From the NCBI GenBank assembly GCA_033808535.1, contig JAPXNL010000077.1, positions 1 to 10,027 of the forward strand: DNA of 10,027 nucleotides, in the 5' to 3' direction. Within the stretch, counting starts at the first letter, position 1; every line of letters begins with the position of its first letter. A program made the translations under genes and the position numbers. This document shows, one piece after another, positions 1 to 6,531 of the stretch. Under the pieces are notes generated by a model. The model did not search any database and had not been told where the DNA came from. It worked only from the letters and a program-made list of their open reading frames with translations. This DNA comes from DTU078 sp033808535 (lineage in GTDB: Bacteria > Bacillota > Clostridia > Oscillospirales > CAG-272).

Positions 1-6
1 AACCTG

Positions 7-61
7 CTCAGCGAAAAATAGCCGTATACATTCTATTGGCTGAGGATACGGCATAAAGGAG
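7..61 (+). promoter_or_regulatory. Possible structured 5' leader and SD site of the HAD phosphatase gene
   Basis: The SD AAAGGAG (55-61) lies 5 bases before the ATG at 67. Upstream, CTCAGC (7-12) can pair with GCTGAG (39-44), and GCCGTAT (21-27) with ATACGGC (46-52). The two pairings interlock in pseudoknot order and the second helix ends three bases before the SD, the geometry of a translation-controlling leader. The helices are short and could be chance; I recognise no known riboswitch class. No promoter is visible in the 66 bases available. Confidence 0.25.
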
Positions 62-66
62 ACATC

Positions 67-873
67 ATGGACAAGCCTCTTGCAAAAAAACGCCTTTTCA
101 TTTTCGACATGGACGGCACGATATATCTCGGCGGACGTGTTTTCCCTTTCGCTGTGGATTATATCACGCGGCTGCGCGCCGACGGCAAGCGCGTGCTGTT
201 TTTCACAAACAACGCCTCTCACTCACCTGAGTTTTATATTACAAAACTCACACGTCTTGGCTTTGACCCGCGCCCCGGCGAGCTTCTGACCTCCGCCGAT
301 GTAACACTTGCGTTTCTCAACAACCACCGCGCAGGCAAAAGTGTTTATCTTGTCGGAACACCCGAGCTTGAGGGGCAATTTGAAGCGGCAGGTATTACGC
401 CGATACCGACCGACACTGTCCTGCGCGGCGGGCATGCGGATATAGTCGTCACCAGCTTCGACACAACGCTTACTTACGACAAACTCAACGCCGCGTGCCG
501 CCTGATACGAAGAGGTGCCGAATACATCTGCACCCACCCCGACTTTAGCTGCCCCACCGAGGACGGATTCATCCCCGACAGCGGCGCGATTGCCGCCGCG
601 GTCACAGCCTCAACCGGCGTCACCCCGCGGTATTTCGGCAAGCCGTACCGCGAAACGATTGAAATGATATCCGAACTCTCCGGCGTTGATCAGTTCGACA
701 TGTGCATTTTCGGCGACCGGCTGTATACAGACATAGCGATGGGCAAACGCAACGGCATTACCTCCGTGCTCGTGCTGACGGGCGAGTCGACAAAGCATGA
801 CCTTGATGGCTCGGAGATACAGCCCGATATCACAATAGATTCACTTGCCGACGCTCCTGATCTGACATGGTAA
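67..873 (+). CDS. HAD-IIA family phosphatase, NagD/phosphoglycolate phosphatase-like
   Basis: Cytosolic Mg-dependent phosphatase of the haloacid dehalogenase superfamily, subclass IIA (NagD, AraL, PGP-like), 268 residues, a normal length for the family. All four HAD motifs are visible: motif I DMDGT with nucleophile Asp14 and acid/base Asp16; motif II FFTNN ending at Thr47-Asn49; motif III Lys192 in GKPYRE; motif IV GDRLYTD with Asp217 and Asp222 for the metal. The stretch from about residue 60 to 190 between motifs II and III corresponds to the C2 cap that selects the substrate. The ATG at 67 is supported by a good SD. There is no signal peptide. Members hydrolyse small phosphates (sugar phosphates, UMP, phosphoglycolate, pyridoxal phosphate); the exact substrate cannot be read from sequence. 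The gene stands alone on this strand and converges on the XRE gene, so the neighbours give no clue to its role. Confidence 0.93.
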   Translation: MDKPLAKKRLFIFDMDGTIYLGGRVFPFAVDYITRLRADGKRVLFFTNNASHSPEFYITKLTRLGFDPRPGELLTSADVTLAFLNNHRAGKSVYLVGTPELEGQFEAAGITPIPTDTVLRGGHADIVVTSFDTTLTYDKLNAACRLIRRGAEYICTHPDFSCPTEDGFIPDSGAIAAAVTASTGVTPRYFGKPYRETIEMISELSGVDQFDMCIFGDRLYTDIAMGKRNGITSVLVLTGESTKHDLDGSEIQPDITIDSLADAPDLTW

Positions 874-878
874 ACATA

Positions 879-914
879 TATACCTGCGCCCGACAATTGT
901 AAGTTCCAGGTATA
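879..914 (+). repeat. 8-bp inverted repeat just after the HAD stop codon
   Basis: TATACCTG (879-886) and CAGGTATA (907-914) are perfect inverted copies 20 bases apart, starting five bases after the stop codon. The left arm overlaps CTGCGCCCG (884-892), an extra copy of the left arm of the terminator at 922-930, so alternative foldings of the 3' end are possible. No T-run follows, so this is not itself a terminator. Confidence 0.4.
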
Positions 915-959
915 AAAAAATCTGCGCCCGTCAAAACAAACGGGCGCAGTCGCGTTTTT
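914..959. terminator. Rho-independent terminator between convergent genes
   Basis: CTGCGCCCG (922-930) and CGGGCGCAG (941-949) form a perfect 9-bp GC-rich stem with a 10-base loop. On the minus strand the stem is followed by seven T (complement of 914-920), making a strong terminator for the XRE gene that ends at 994. On the plus strand a T-run (955-959) follows after five bases, weaker but usable for the HAD gene. Confidence 0.85.
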
Positions 960-988
960 AATAAATGTGCACAGGTTTATTTTTATAT

Positions 989-1014
989 CGAAATCAATTG
1001 GCGAAATCAATTGG
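989..1014. repeat. Perfect 13-bp tandem duplication over the XRE stop codon
   Basis: CGAAATCAATTGG occurs twice with no gap (989-1001, 1002-1014). Being 13 bp it shifts the frame: in the XRE gene the coding strand reads Pro-Ile-Asp-Phe in the first copy and Ala-Asn-stop in the second. With a single copy the frame would stay open through the terminator and far beyond. Confidence 0.9.
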
Positions 1015-2100
1015 CGTAGGTAAATTTTCATTAGTAAATCTTTCAAGCAGCGCGGCATACTCGCTGTTACTCCGCATACCAGCAAGCGGCTCGTTTTGCA
1101 CTGACTTAAGCCACTCTGCCGTAAAGCGCGCCAGATCGGCGGTGCCGAAAGATGTTATTAGCCGCTCCTGCAGTACCTCGTCGCTTTCCGCCGCAGATTC
1201 AAGCGCTTTCGCCGCGATAAACTCCTTTTCGCGGACGCGGATGATGTCGCCGATGTCCCCGCCGCCGAACGTCAGCCTGTTTGCCAGCTCCGCAAACGCC
1301 GCAAACTCCATCACCGCAAACACATTCTCATCCGAGCCGGCACGCAGCCCCGACAGCATATCCGCCGTGCGCTCGCAGCGTTGCAGCGCTTCATCCCTTG
1401 ATAGCTCTACGCCGTACCATATCGCTTTAATCAGCTTGTTTGCGGTGAAATCCGCAAGCTCGTACATATTACGGCGCACCCAGTATCTGAACTCTGCGGT
1501 GTCCTTTGCGTAAAGCTGCTCGGTTTTTTGCCCGGAGGTTTTATACCACGACGGGAAGCGCGCAAGCAGTGAAGCAGCTTCATCTGTTCTGCCGGCAGCA
1601 TGCAGCAGCTTTGCCTTCATTGCAAGCGCATCCAGCCGGATCTCCTCATCGGTGCAGCCGTCGAGCAGGCAGTCACATATCCGGGTAAGCTCATCACTGT
1701 GCTTGGTCAGCACCGTCGGGTCGTTGTCCGCATATCCGCCCGCTTTATCCCACATGTAGCGGTGCATTATGCGATAGTCTGCCGGATAGGTATTGCGCGC
1801 GTCCGCAATAAGCGTAGATGCCTCGCCAAATCGGCCTTCGTTTTGATGCTGCACATACGTTTTCAGAATTTCCTCGATCTCCATTTCGGTTTTCGCACTA
1901 TCATATCCCATCAGCGTGTCAATGTCCACATCGAACACTCTTGCAAGCGGGATCAGCATTTTTATGTCAGGATAGGTGTCAGTTGACTCCCACTTGCTGA
2001 CCGCCGCGCATGAAACATTCAAAAGCTCCGCCAGATTCTCCTGCGTCATGCCTTTTTCCCTGCGCAGACGCTTGATATTCTCTCCGATCCTCAGTTCCAC
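994..2100 (-). CDS. XRE-family transcriptional regulator with helical C-terminal region
   Basis: A 368-residue DNA-binding regulator. Residues 5-60 form a Cro/C1-type helix-turn-helix: IKRLRREKGMTQ, then LAELLNVSCAAVSKWES, then PLARVFDVDIDTLMG, the typical order for Bacillota XRE proteins. Residues 70 to 368 look all-helical, with TPR-like stretches such as KAKLLHAAGRTDEAASLLAR; such regions often sense a ligand or mediate dimers, but which applies here is unknown. The start is GTG at 2100, with GGAG eight bases upstream; a nearby ATG is in another frame and soon hits a stop. The gene is divergent from the ABC exporter operon, the classic position of a local regulator, and its own promoter region carries palindromes suited to autoregulation. 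The C-terminal end is set by a 13-bp tandem duplication. The regulated genes are inferred, not shown. Confidence 0.88.
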   Translation of the reverse strand: MELRIGENIKRLRREKGMTQENLAELLNVSCAAVSKWESTDTYPDIKMLIPLARVFDVDIDTLMGYDSAKTEMEIEEILKTYVQHQNEGRFGEASTLIADARNTYPADYRIMHRYMWDKAGGYADNDPTVLTKHSDELTRICDCLLDGCTDEEIRLDALAMKAKLLHAAGRTDEAASLLARFPSWYKTSGQKTEQLYAKDTAEFRYWVRRNMYELADFTANKLIKAIWYGVELSRDEALQRCERTADMLSGLRAGSDENVFAVMEFAAFAELANRLTFGGGDIGDIIRVREKEFIAAKALESAAESDEVLQERLITSFGTADLARFTAEWLKSVQNEPLAGMRSNSEYAALLERFTNENLPTPIDFAN

Positions 2101-2116
2101 AAAAGCATCTCCAATA

Positions 2117-2139
2117 CTGTTTAGTAAACAGGCCTGTTT
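2117..2139. promoter_or_regulatory. Overlapping palindromes downstream of the XRE promoter
   Basis: CTGTTTA-G-TAAACAG (2117-2131) is a perfect 15-bp palindrome and overlaps the perfect 14-bp palindrome AAACAGGCCTGTTT (2126-2139). They lie between the predicted start of transcription and the SD of the XRE gene. ACTGTTTA recurs at 2362-2369 beside the exporter promoter. This would suit an autoregulatory operator, or a hairpin in the XRE mRNA leader; the binding protein is an inference. Confidence 0.5.
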
Positions 2140-2147
2140 CTGTTACC

Positions 2148-2176
2148 ATAATATCACACGCGGTGCGGTTTGTACA
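2148..2176 (-). promoter_or_regulatory. Predicted promoter of the XRE regulator
   Basis: On the minus strand a -10 box TATTAT (2153-2148) has an adjoining extended-10 TGA, and a 17-base spacer separates it from TGTACA (2176-2171), which matches TTGACA at four of six positions. Transcription would begin near 2140 and pass through the palindromes at 2117-2139 before the GTG start. Confidence 0.55.
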
Positions 2177-2203
2177 GCGAGCGTTATGCAACATCGGTTT
2201 AAC

Positions 2204-2227
2204 TATGGGTAAAAATTTTTAACCATA
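2204..2227. repeat. 24-bp AT-rich palindrome in the divergent intergenic region
   Basis: Left arm TATGGGTAAAAA and right arm TTTTTAACCATA are inverted copies with one mismatched pair and no spacer. The half-site TATGG-TAA appears again on the minus strand over the XRE -10 box (complement of 2142-2150). A smaller palindrome, GCATA-G-TATGC, follows at 2230-2240. The symmetry suits binding by a dimeric regulator; a bidirectional hairpin is the alternative. Confidence 0.5.
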
Positions 2228-2307
2228 CCGCATAGTATGCTGATAATGACATTACCACCGGGTGCTTTTGCGCAAATATAACTGTAATTCTACACAAAAA
2301 ACCACAC

Positions 2308-2329
2308 GTCAAGCTAAATTTATCTTGAC
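2308..2329. promoter_or_regulatory. 22-bp near-perfect palindrome over the exporter -35 box
   Basis: GTCAAG (2308-2313) and CTTGAC (2324-2329) flank the self-complementary core TAAATTTA (2315-2322); only the 2314/2323 pair is mismatched. The right arm is part of the -35 hexamer TTGACA, so a dimer bound here would exclude RNA polymerase. A second inverted repeat, ACCACACG (2301-2308) and CGTGTGGT (2341-2348), brackets it and ends at the -10 box. The XRE protein is the obvious but unproven ligand. Confidence 0.55.
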
Positions 2330-2353
2330 AAACTAACCGCCGTGTGGTATCAT
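2325..2353 (+). promoter_or_regulatory. Promoter of the ABC exporter operon
   Basis: TTGACA (2325-2330) is a perfect -35 box, followed by a 17-base spacer and TATCAT (2348-2353) as -10, preceded by the extended-10 TGG (2345-2347). This is a strong sigma-A-type promoter. Transcription should begin near 2360, leaving a leader of about 77 bases before the ATG at 2437. Confidence 0.8.
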
Positions 2354-2387
2354 TTCTTCCGACTGTTTAAACCGTGTTAATAACTAA

Positions 2388-2407
2388 CCGGCTGTCCCCG
2401 CAGCCGG
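2388..2407 (+). other. Hairpin in the exporter mRNA leader
   Basis: CCGGCTG (2388-2394) and CAGCCGG (2401-2407) form a perfect 7-bp GC-rich stem with a six-base loop, ending 14 bases before the GGAG of the SD. No T-run follows, so it is not an intrinsic terminator. It may stabilise the mRNA or affect ribosome access. Confidence 0.45.
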
Positions 2408-2436
2408 CTAAATCTGTTTGTGGAGACGAGCGCATT

Positions 2437-3237
2437 ATGATAGAGCTTTTACATATAAAAAAGACCTTTCGCGTTTCGCGCAGGGACGGTGGCATGGGAA
2501 ATGCGCTGCGCTCGCTGTTCCGCCGGGATTATACGGAGGTACGGGCGCTCGACGACATTTCGTTTCGCATAGACGACGGCGAGATGGTCGGCTACATAGG
2601 CCCGAACGGAGCGGGCAAAAGCAGCACGATTAAAATTATGAGCGGCATCCTGACGCCCGACTCCGGCTCATGTGTGATAGACGGGCTGACGCCGTGGAAG
2701 CATCGCCGTGAGCATGTGAAAAATATTGGCGTTGTCTTCGGTCAACGCTCGCAGCTTTGGTGGGATGTGCCCGTCATCGACAGCTTCGAACTGATCCGCG
2801 ATATTTACCGCGTTCCGCAGGCCGAGTACAAGCGCAGCCTTGACGAGCTTGCGACACTGCTCAATTTAAGCGAAATCATGCGCACGCCCGCACGTATGCT
2901 CTCGCTCGGCCAGAGGATGCGGTGCGAGCTTGCGGCGTCGCTGCTCCACGACCCGAAGCTGCTGTTCTTAGACGAGCCCACAATCGGGCTTGACGCGGTG
3001 TCAAAGCTGGCGGTGCGCGACTTTGTTAAGCGCGTCAACCGCGAGCGCGGCACGACAGTCATTTTAGCCACACACGACATGCAGGACATCGAAGCGCTTG
3101 CCGGACGCGTACTGCTTATCGGGCGGGGACGCATACTGTTTGACGGAACGTTTTCCGGACTGCTTGCGGAAGCGCCGGGGTCCGGCTGCCCGGAACAGGC
3201 GCTCGCGGAGATTTACAATAAGTATGACATACTATAG
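2437..3237 (+). CDS. ABC transporter ATP-binding protein (COG4586 type)
   Basis: Cytosolic ATPase that powers the exporter formed with the next two gene products; 266 residues from the ATG at 2437. Motifs in order: Walker A GPNGAGKSS (55-63), Q-loop at FGQ (Gln93), signature LSLGQ (145-149), Walker B LLFLDEP (165-171) with catalytic Glu170, D-loop GLDA, and switch His203 in ATHD. The insert MGNALRSLFRRDYTEVRALDD (about 20-40) before the first core strand and the segment FGQRSQLWWD are typical of the COG4586 group of NatA-like ATPases, normally found with two PF06182-type permeases, as here. GGAG (2422-2425) lies 11 bases before the ATG, slightly far; an in-frame GTG at 2374 would add 21 residues but has no SD and lies only about 14 bases from the expected transcription start. 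The C-terminus overlaps the next gene by 14 bases. Substrate unknown. Confidence 0.93.
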   Translation: MIELLHIKKTFRVSRRDGGMGNALRSLFRRDYTEVRALDDISFRIDDGEMVGYIGPNGAGKSSTIKIMSGILTPDSGSCVIDGLTPWKHRREHVKNIGVVFGQRSQLWWDVPVIDSFELIRDIYRVPQAEYKRSLDELATLLNLSEIMRTPARMLSLGQRMRCELAASLLHDPKLLFLDEPTIGLDAVSKLAVRDFVKRVNRERGTTVILATHDMQDIEALAGRVLLIGRGRILFDGTFSGLLAEAPGSGCPEQALAEIYNKYDIL

Positions 3238-4057
3238 ACGTCAGCGCCCATCGCGGATACAAGCATATCTGTCGCTGTTCCGCATCCGCTTCATAAACAG
3301 CCTGCAATACCGGCTGGCGGCTTATGCCGGCGTCGCGACGCAGTTCGCGTGGGGATTTATGACGGTGCTGCAGTTCGGCGCGTTTTATCGCGCCGGCGGC
3401 GATTTCCCGATGGAATATTCGCAGCTTTCGTCATATGTCTGGCTGCAGCAGGCATTTTTGGCGCTGTTTATGTCATGGTTTTTCGATAACGAGATTTTCG
3501 CGCTCATCACCGGCGGAAATATTGCCTATGAACTGGCTCGGCCTGTTGATCTCTATACGATGTGGTTTACAAAAAATGTCGCGATCCGCTGTTCCAAAGC
3601 CTTGCTGCGCTGCATCCCGATTCTTGCCGTATCTGTGTTTATACCTGCGCCCTTCGGGTTGTCGCTTCCCGCCGATCTGCCGGCGTTTGCAATGTTCTGC
3701 GTGACTATGGCATTGGCTCTCTGCGTGGTCGTGGCGTTTGTTATGTTTGTGTATATCGCCACATTCTATACAATGAACCCGCTTGGCATACGCATAATCG
3801 CGTCGTCAGCCACCGATTTTTTCACCGGCGCACTCATACCCCTGCCCTTTTTCCCCGACTGGCTGCGGAAGATTGTCGAGCTCACGCCATTCGCGTCGAT
3901 GCAGAATCTGCCGCTGCGCATTTATTGCGGCGATATTTTCGGCGCGGAGCTGTGGCACGGCGTCGGGCTGCAGATATTCTGGCTTGTCGCGCTTGTCGCG
4001 CTCGGGCGAATGTGGATGAACGCGGCGCTGCGGCGCGTAATCGTGCAGGGAGGCTGA
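3224..4057 (+). CDS. ABC-2-type permease, first subunit (COG4587-like)
   Basis: Integral membrane subunit of 277 residues with about six hydrophobic segments, near residues 31-55, 72-90, 125-148, 155-182, 190-212 and 245-263. Family-like landmarks are INSLQYR before the first segment, GNIAYELARPVDLY (98-111) in the loop that should contact the ATPase, and FFTGALIPLPFFPDWL (199-214). I assign it to the PF06182 family by these features. The ATG at 3224 overlaps the ATPase gene by 14 bases; GGAG (3207-3210) is 13 bases upstream, rather far, so translational coupling is likely. The frame stays open upstream to 3098, but that part only shadows the ATPase gene and lacks membrane-protein character. 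It should pair with the second permease to form the channel. No binding protein is encoded nearby, which favours export. Confidence 0.88.
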   Translation: MTYYRRQRPSRIQAYLSLFRIRFINSLQYRLAAYAGVATQFAWGFMTVLQFGAFYRAGGDFPMEYSQLSSYVWLQQAFLALFMSWFFDNEIFALITGGNIAYELARPVDLYTMWFTKNVAIRCSKALLRCIPILAVSVFIPAPFGLSLPADLPAFAMFCVTMALALCVVVAFVMFVYIATFYTMNPLGIRIIASSATDFFTGALIPLPFFPDWLRKIVELTPFASMQNLPLRIYCGDIFGAELWHGVGLQIFWLVALVALGRMWMNAALRRVIVQGG

Positions 4058-4061
4058 CGAT

Positions 4062-4838
4062 ATGAAGCTTTACATGCGTTATTTTTCAATCCATGTCCGC
4101 AGCATAATGCAGTATAAATCCTCGTTTTTCATGACGATTGCCGGTCAGTTTCTTCTGTCGTTTTCGGCATATCTCGTCGTATGGTTTATGATGGAGCGCT
4201 ACCACGAGGTGCAGGGCTTTGACTTCCGCGAGGTTTCTCTCTGCTTTGCGATTGTGCTGATGGAGTTCTCGCTTGCCGAATGTTTTGCGCGCGGGTTTGA
4301 CACCTTCCCGTCTGTGCTTGGAAACGGCGAATTCGACCGCATCATGGTCCGGCCGCGCGGGCTGATTTTTCAGGTGCTTGCGCAAAAGGTGGAGCTTTCG
4401 CGGCTCGGTCGGCTGGCGCAGGCTGCGGTGATTTTCACATGGGCGATCCCCGCCTCCGATGTCGTATGGACGCCCGACAAGATTCTGACGCTGATACTTA
4501 TGCTTGCGGGCGGCGTCACGGTCTTTTCCGGCCTGTTTTTAATATACGCCGCGCTCTGCTTTTTCACCGTCGACGGGCTGGAATTTATGAACATCTTCAC
4601 CGACGGCGGGCGCGAGTTCGGGCGCTACCCGTTTTCGATATACGGCGAAAGTGTGCTGCGGTTTCTGACATTCGGCATACCGCTTGCGCTGTTCCAGTAT
4701 TACCCGCTGTTATATCTGACCGGGCGCAGCGACAATTTGCTTTATATGTTCACCCCGGTAATCGGCGGCCTGTTTCTGATTCCCTGCCTGCTTATTTGGC
4801 GGCTGGGCGTGCGGCATTTCAAATCGACCGGTTCGTGA
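4062..4838 (+). CDS. ABC-2-type permease, second subunit (COG3694-like)
   Basis: A second integral membrane subunit of 258 residues with about six hydrophobic segments (near 21-43, 57-75, 119-135, 141-168, 199-218 and 229-247). Landmarks are GEFDRIMVRPRGLIFQVL (89-106), equivalent to the RPVD loop of the first subunit, and REFGRYPFSIYG (184-195) followed by PLLYLTGR, which recall COG3694 permeases. It starts four bases after the stop of the first permease with an ideal SD (GGGAGG, 4048-4053, eight bases from the ATG), so the three genes form one operon. The two permeases are related in layout but clearly different, implying a heterodimeric channel with two copies of the ATPase. A bidirectional terminator follows directly. 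The cargo is unknown; relatives are only loosely linked to drug, peptide or lipid export. Confidence 0.88.
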   Translation: MKLYMRYFSIHVRSIMQYKSSFFMTIAGQFLLSFSAYLVVWFMMERYHEVQGFDFREVSLCFAIVLMEFSLAECFARGFDTFPSVLGNGEFDRIMVRPRGLIFQVLAQKVELSRLGRLAQAAVIFTWAIPASDVVWTPDKILTLILMLAGGVTVFSGLFLIYAALCFFTVDGLEFMNIFTDGGREFGRYPFSIYGESVLRFLTFGIPLALFQYYPLLYLTGRSDNLLYMFTPVIGGLFLIPCLLIWRLGVRHFKSTGS

Positions 4839-4852
4839 CAACAAGTATATAG

Positions 4853-4892
4853 AAAAACGCACGGAGAGTTAAATGCTCTCCGTGCACTTTTT
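4853..4892. terminator. Bidirectional rho-independent terminator
   Basis: GCACGGAGAG (4859-4868) and CTCTCCGTGC (4876-4885) make a perfect 10-bp stem with a seven-base loop. T5 (4888-4892) follows on the plus strand, ending the exporter operon, and A5 (4853-4857) gives a T-run on the minus strand, ending the DUF4153-like operon. The stop codon of the minus-strand gene lies inside the plus-strand T-run. Confidence 0.9.
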
Positions 4893-6531
4893 ATTTGTGG
4901 TATTTGCCGCTTTCAAGCAGCCGGTTTATCGCACTGCGCGAAACATTATAACCAAATGCGTAGTTTATACGCTCCGTCAGCGTTGCCTCTCTGTTCCGCC
5001 TTGTAACCTCTGCCTCTCTGTTCCGCCTTGTAACCTCTGCCTCCATCCTGCCCTTCAGATAATTGCCGGCCCATATGCGCGTCTCTTCGTCGAGCAGACT
5101 GCCATCTGCCGCTTCGTCGCGGTCGAGCAGTTCTGCAAGCTCGGGCAGTGCGGAGTCTGACAGCGAGGCAAAGAGCTCCACATCCACCGTCGGCAGGCTG
5201 CCGTCGTAAAACCGCGCAATGTTATACTTTGCAATAAGCGTGTCGGTGTTCGAGAACGCGAGGACGGCGAACAACACGATAAACGCTGCGGTGCATGCGC
5301 GCCAGAAGTTAAACTTCGGCGCAAGCTGCCTGATTATGAGGATTATAAACGCCGAGGTGAGCAGCAGCATAAACCACGCCGCCTTGACGCGCGCCGGCGT
5401 AAGTCCGTAATTTTCGATGTAGAGGCAAAGCTTCGCCGCCGCAACCGCGATTAGTATGAGCGTCGACAGACCCATGAGAATGTTGTACACCCGCAGACCG
5501 GTAAGCGGCTTTGATGTAGCCGCCTCTCCGGCGGAATCAGCCTCTCCGTTTTTGGGAGCGCGGAGGACGAACAGCTCCGACAACAGCACGAGTACAGCGT
5601 TTATAGTCGTCACGCGGCACAGCTCGAAAAATCCCCGGCGCGCATAGTCGGCATAAGTAAAGCCCTCTGGTTTGAGCGATGCGAAAGCCGACAGAAAATA
5701 CGACGACTGCGCCACAAAGAACAGCGCGTATATGACAAGTATCACCGTCAGCGTCGTGTAGACCACGGCAGGCGGGACAAATCCCACCGCACGCATGACG
5801 CGCCCGCAGCTTTCCTTTGTCAGCATCTTGCTGCACTTGCGCGAGGAAGCCGATATCATCATGCCGAAGATATACATTGCTACCGGCAGTCCTATCACAA
5901 AGTACAGCAGGTTCGCCGCAACGCTCCAGAGAAACGAGTCGTAGAGCAGGTTTATCAGGTTTTCAAATGCGTCGTCGGCAAAAACCAGCATCGCTGTTAT
6001 TATCGCGCCGGGTATAACCGCCAAAGCCAGACCGATTATGATATGAAACACACGGCGGCCGGTTTTGGTGCTTTTCAGCGCAGATACGGCAAATCGCGGC
6101 TGAGCAAAAAACGAGGAGAAAGGATGGACGAAAAATGCCTTTATCATGTCAAACGGCAGAAAGTCGCCTATCCTTGCCTCCGCGCGGCATCCGAACGCCG
6201 AAACAAACCAGTATGTCGCCGCCAGAATTTCAAAAAGCAGCGTTAATAACCGCACCCATTCGGCGCCCGAGATGACGAACACCGCCGAAAACACGAGCAT
6301 TATCGCCGGCATTGCAACCGAGGATACCGACAGGGTCACCCCGTGCAGGCGCATGAACATCGCCCCGCACGCCACAAACAGCAGCACATAGACGGTGACA
6401 CCGATGCCCGGTCCGCTGAACAGCGCCGCCCGGACAAACGCATAGCCCAAAAATAAGCTGATAAACGCAAACGCGGTGTTCACACGCGCAATTTTTTCAT
6501 ATTCAGCCGTAATACTCTGCTCAGTATTCAT
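4891..6531 (-). CDS. Polytopic membrane protein, DUF4153/DUF4173-like
   Basis: Membrane protein of 546 residues and unknown function. Ten to eleven hydrophobic segments span residues 17 to 430 (clear ones at 17-38, 43-61, 72-89, 161-185, 200-226, 252-275, 304-323, 350-371, 384-401, 411-427), followed by a hydrophilic, probably cytosolic, tail of about 115 residues. The motif YADYARRGFFEL (293-304) and the segment YNIARFYDGSLPTVDVELF resemble the DUF4153/DUF4173 families, which is the basis of the name. The tail contains EAEVTRRNR twice in a row (497-505, 506-514), caused by a 27-bp duplication. The ATG overlaps the stop of the small regulator gene in ATGA, and GAGG lies ten bases upstream, so the two are translationally coupled. 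It is the last gene of a three-gene operon. The function is not known; its pairing with a regulator and another membrane protein suggests an envelope-related role, which is inference. Confidence 0.85.
   Translation of the reverse strand: MNTEQSITAEYEKIARVNTAFAFISLFLGYAFVRAALFSGPGIGVTVYVLLFVACGAMFMRLHGVTLSVSSVAMPAIMLVFSAVFVISGAEWVRLLTLLFEILAATYWFVSAFGCRAEARIGDFLPFDMIKAFFVHPFSSFFAQPRFAVSALKSTKTGRRVFHIIIGLALAVIPGAIITAMLVFADDAFENLINLLYDSFLWSVAANLLYFVIGLPVAMYIFGMMISASSRKCSKMLTKESCGRVMRAVGFVPPAVVYTTLTVILVIYALFFVAQSSYFLSAFASLKPEGFTYADYARRGFFELCRVTTINAVLVLLSELFVLRAPKNGEADSAGEAATSKPLTGLRVYNILMGLSTLILIAVAAAKLCLYIENYGLTPARVKAAWFMLLLTSAFIILIIRQLAPKFNFWRACTAAFIVLFAVLAFSNTDTLIAKYNIARFYDGSLPTVDVELFASLSDSALPELAELLDRDEAADGSLLDEETRIWAGNYLKGRMEAEVTRRNREAEVTRRNREATLTERINYAFGYNVSRSAINRLLESGKYHK
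4984..5043. repeat. 27-bp in-frame tandem duplication
   Basis: Two perfect adjacent copies of a 27-bp unit (4985-5011, 5012-5038) plus five bases of a third. Because 27 is a multiple of three, it simply doubles the nine residues EAEVTRRNR in the charged C-terminal tail of the DUF4153-like protein. Confidence 0.92.

Noticed and set aside
965..2212. Several plus-strand open frames opposite the XRE gene, the longest 965-1513
   Set aside because: They are Ser/Ala- or His/Arg-rich antisense shadows with no SD or recognisable domain, whereas the minus strand encodes a clear HTH protein.
2241..2247. GATAAT as a further plus-strand -10 box for the exporter
   Set aside because: The matching -35 position reads TTAACC, no extended-10 is present, and a far better promoter lies at 2325-2353.
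2374..2436. Upstream GTG start adding 21 residues to the ABC ATPase
   Set aside because: There is no SD near 2374, it lies about 14 bases from the predicted transcription start, and the added residues do not resemble the family N-terminus; the ATG at 2437 has GGAG.
3098..3223. N-terminal extension of the first permease to 3098
   Set aside because: The added part reads the ATPase 3' end in another frame, is Cys/Arg-rich, and lacks family character; the ATG at 3224 fits the usual N-terminus.
4984..5043. CRISPR-like or mobile-element repeat
   Set aside because: The units are contiguous without spacers and keep the reading frame, so this is a simple intragenic tandem duplication.
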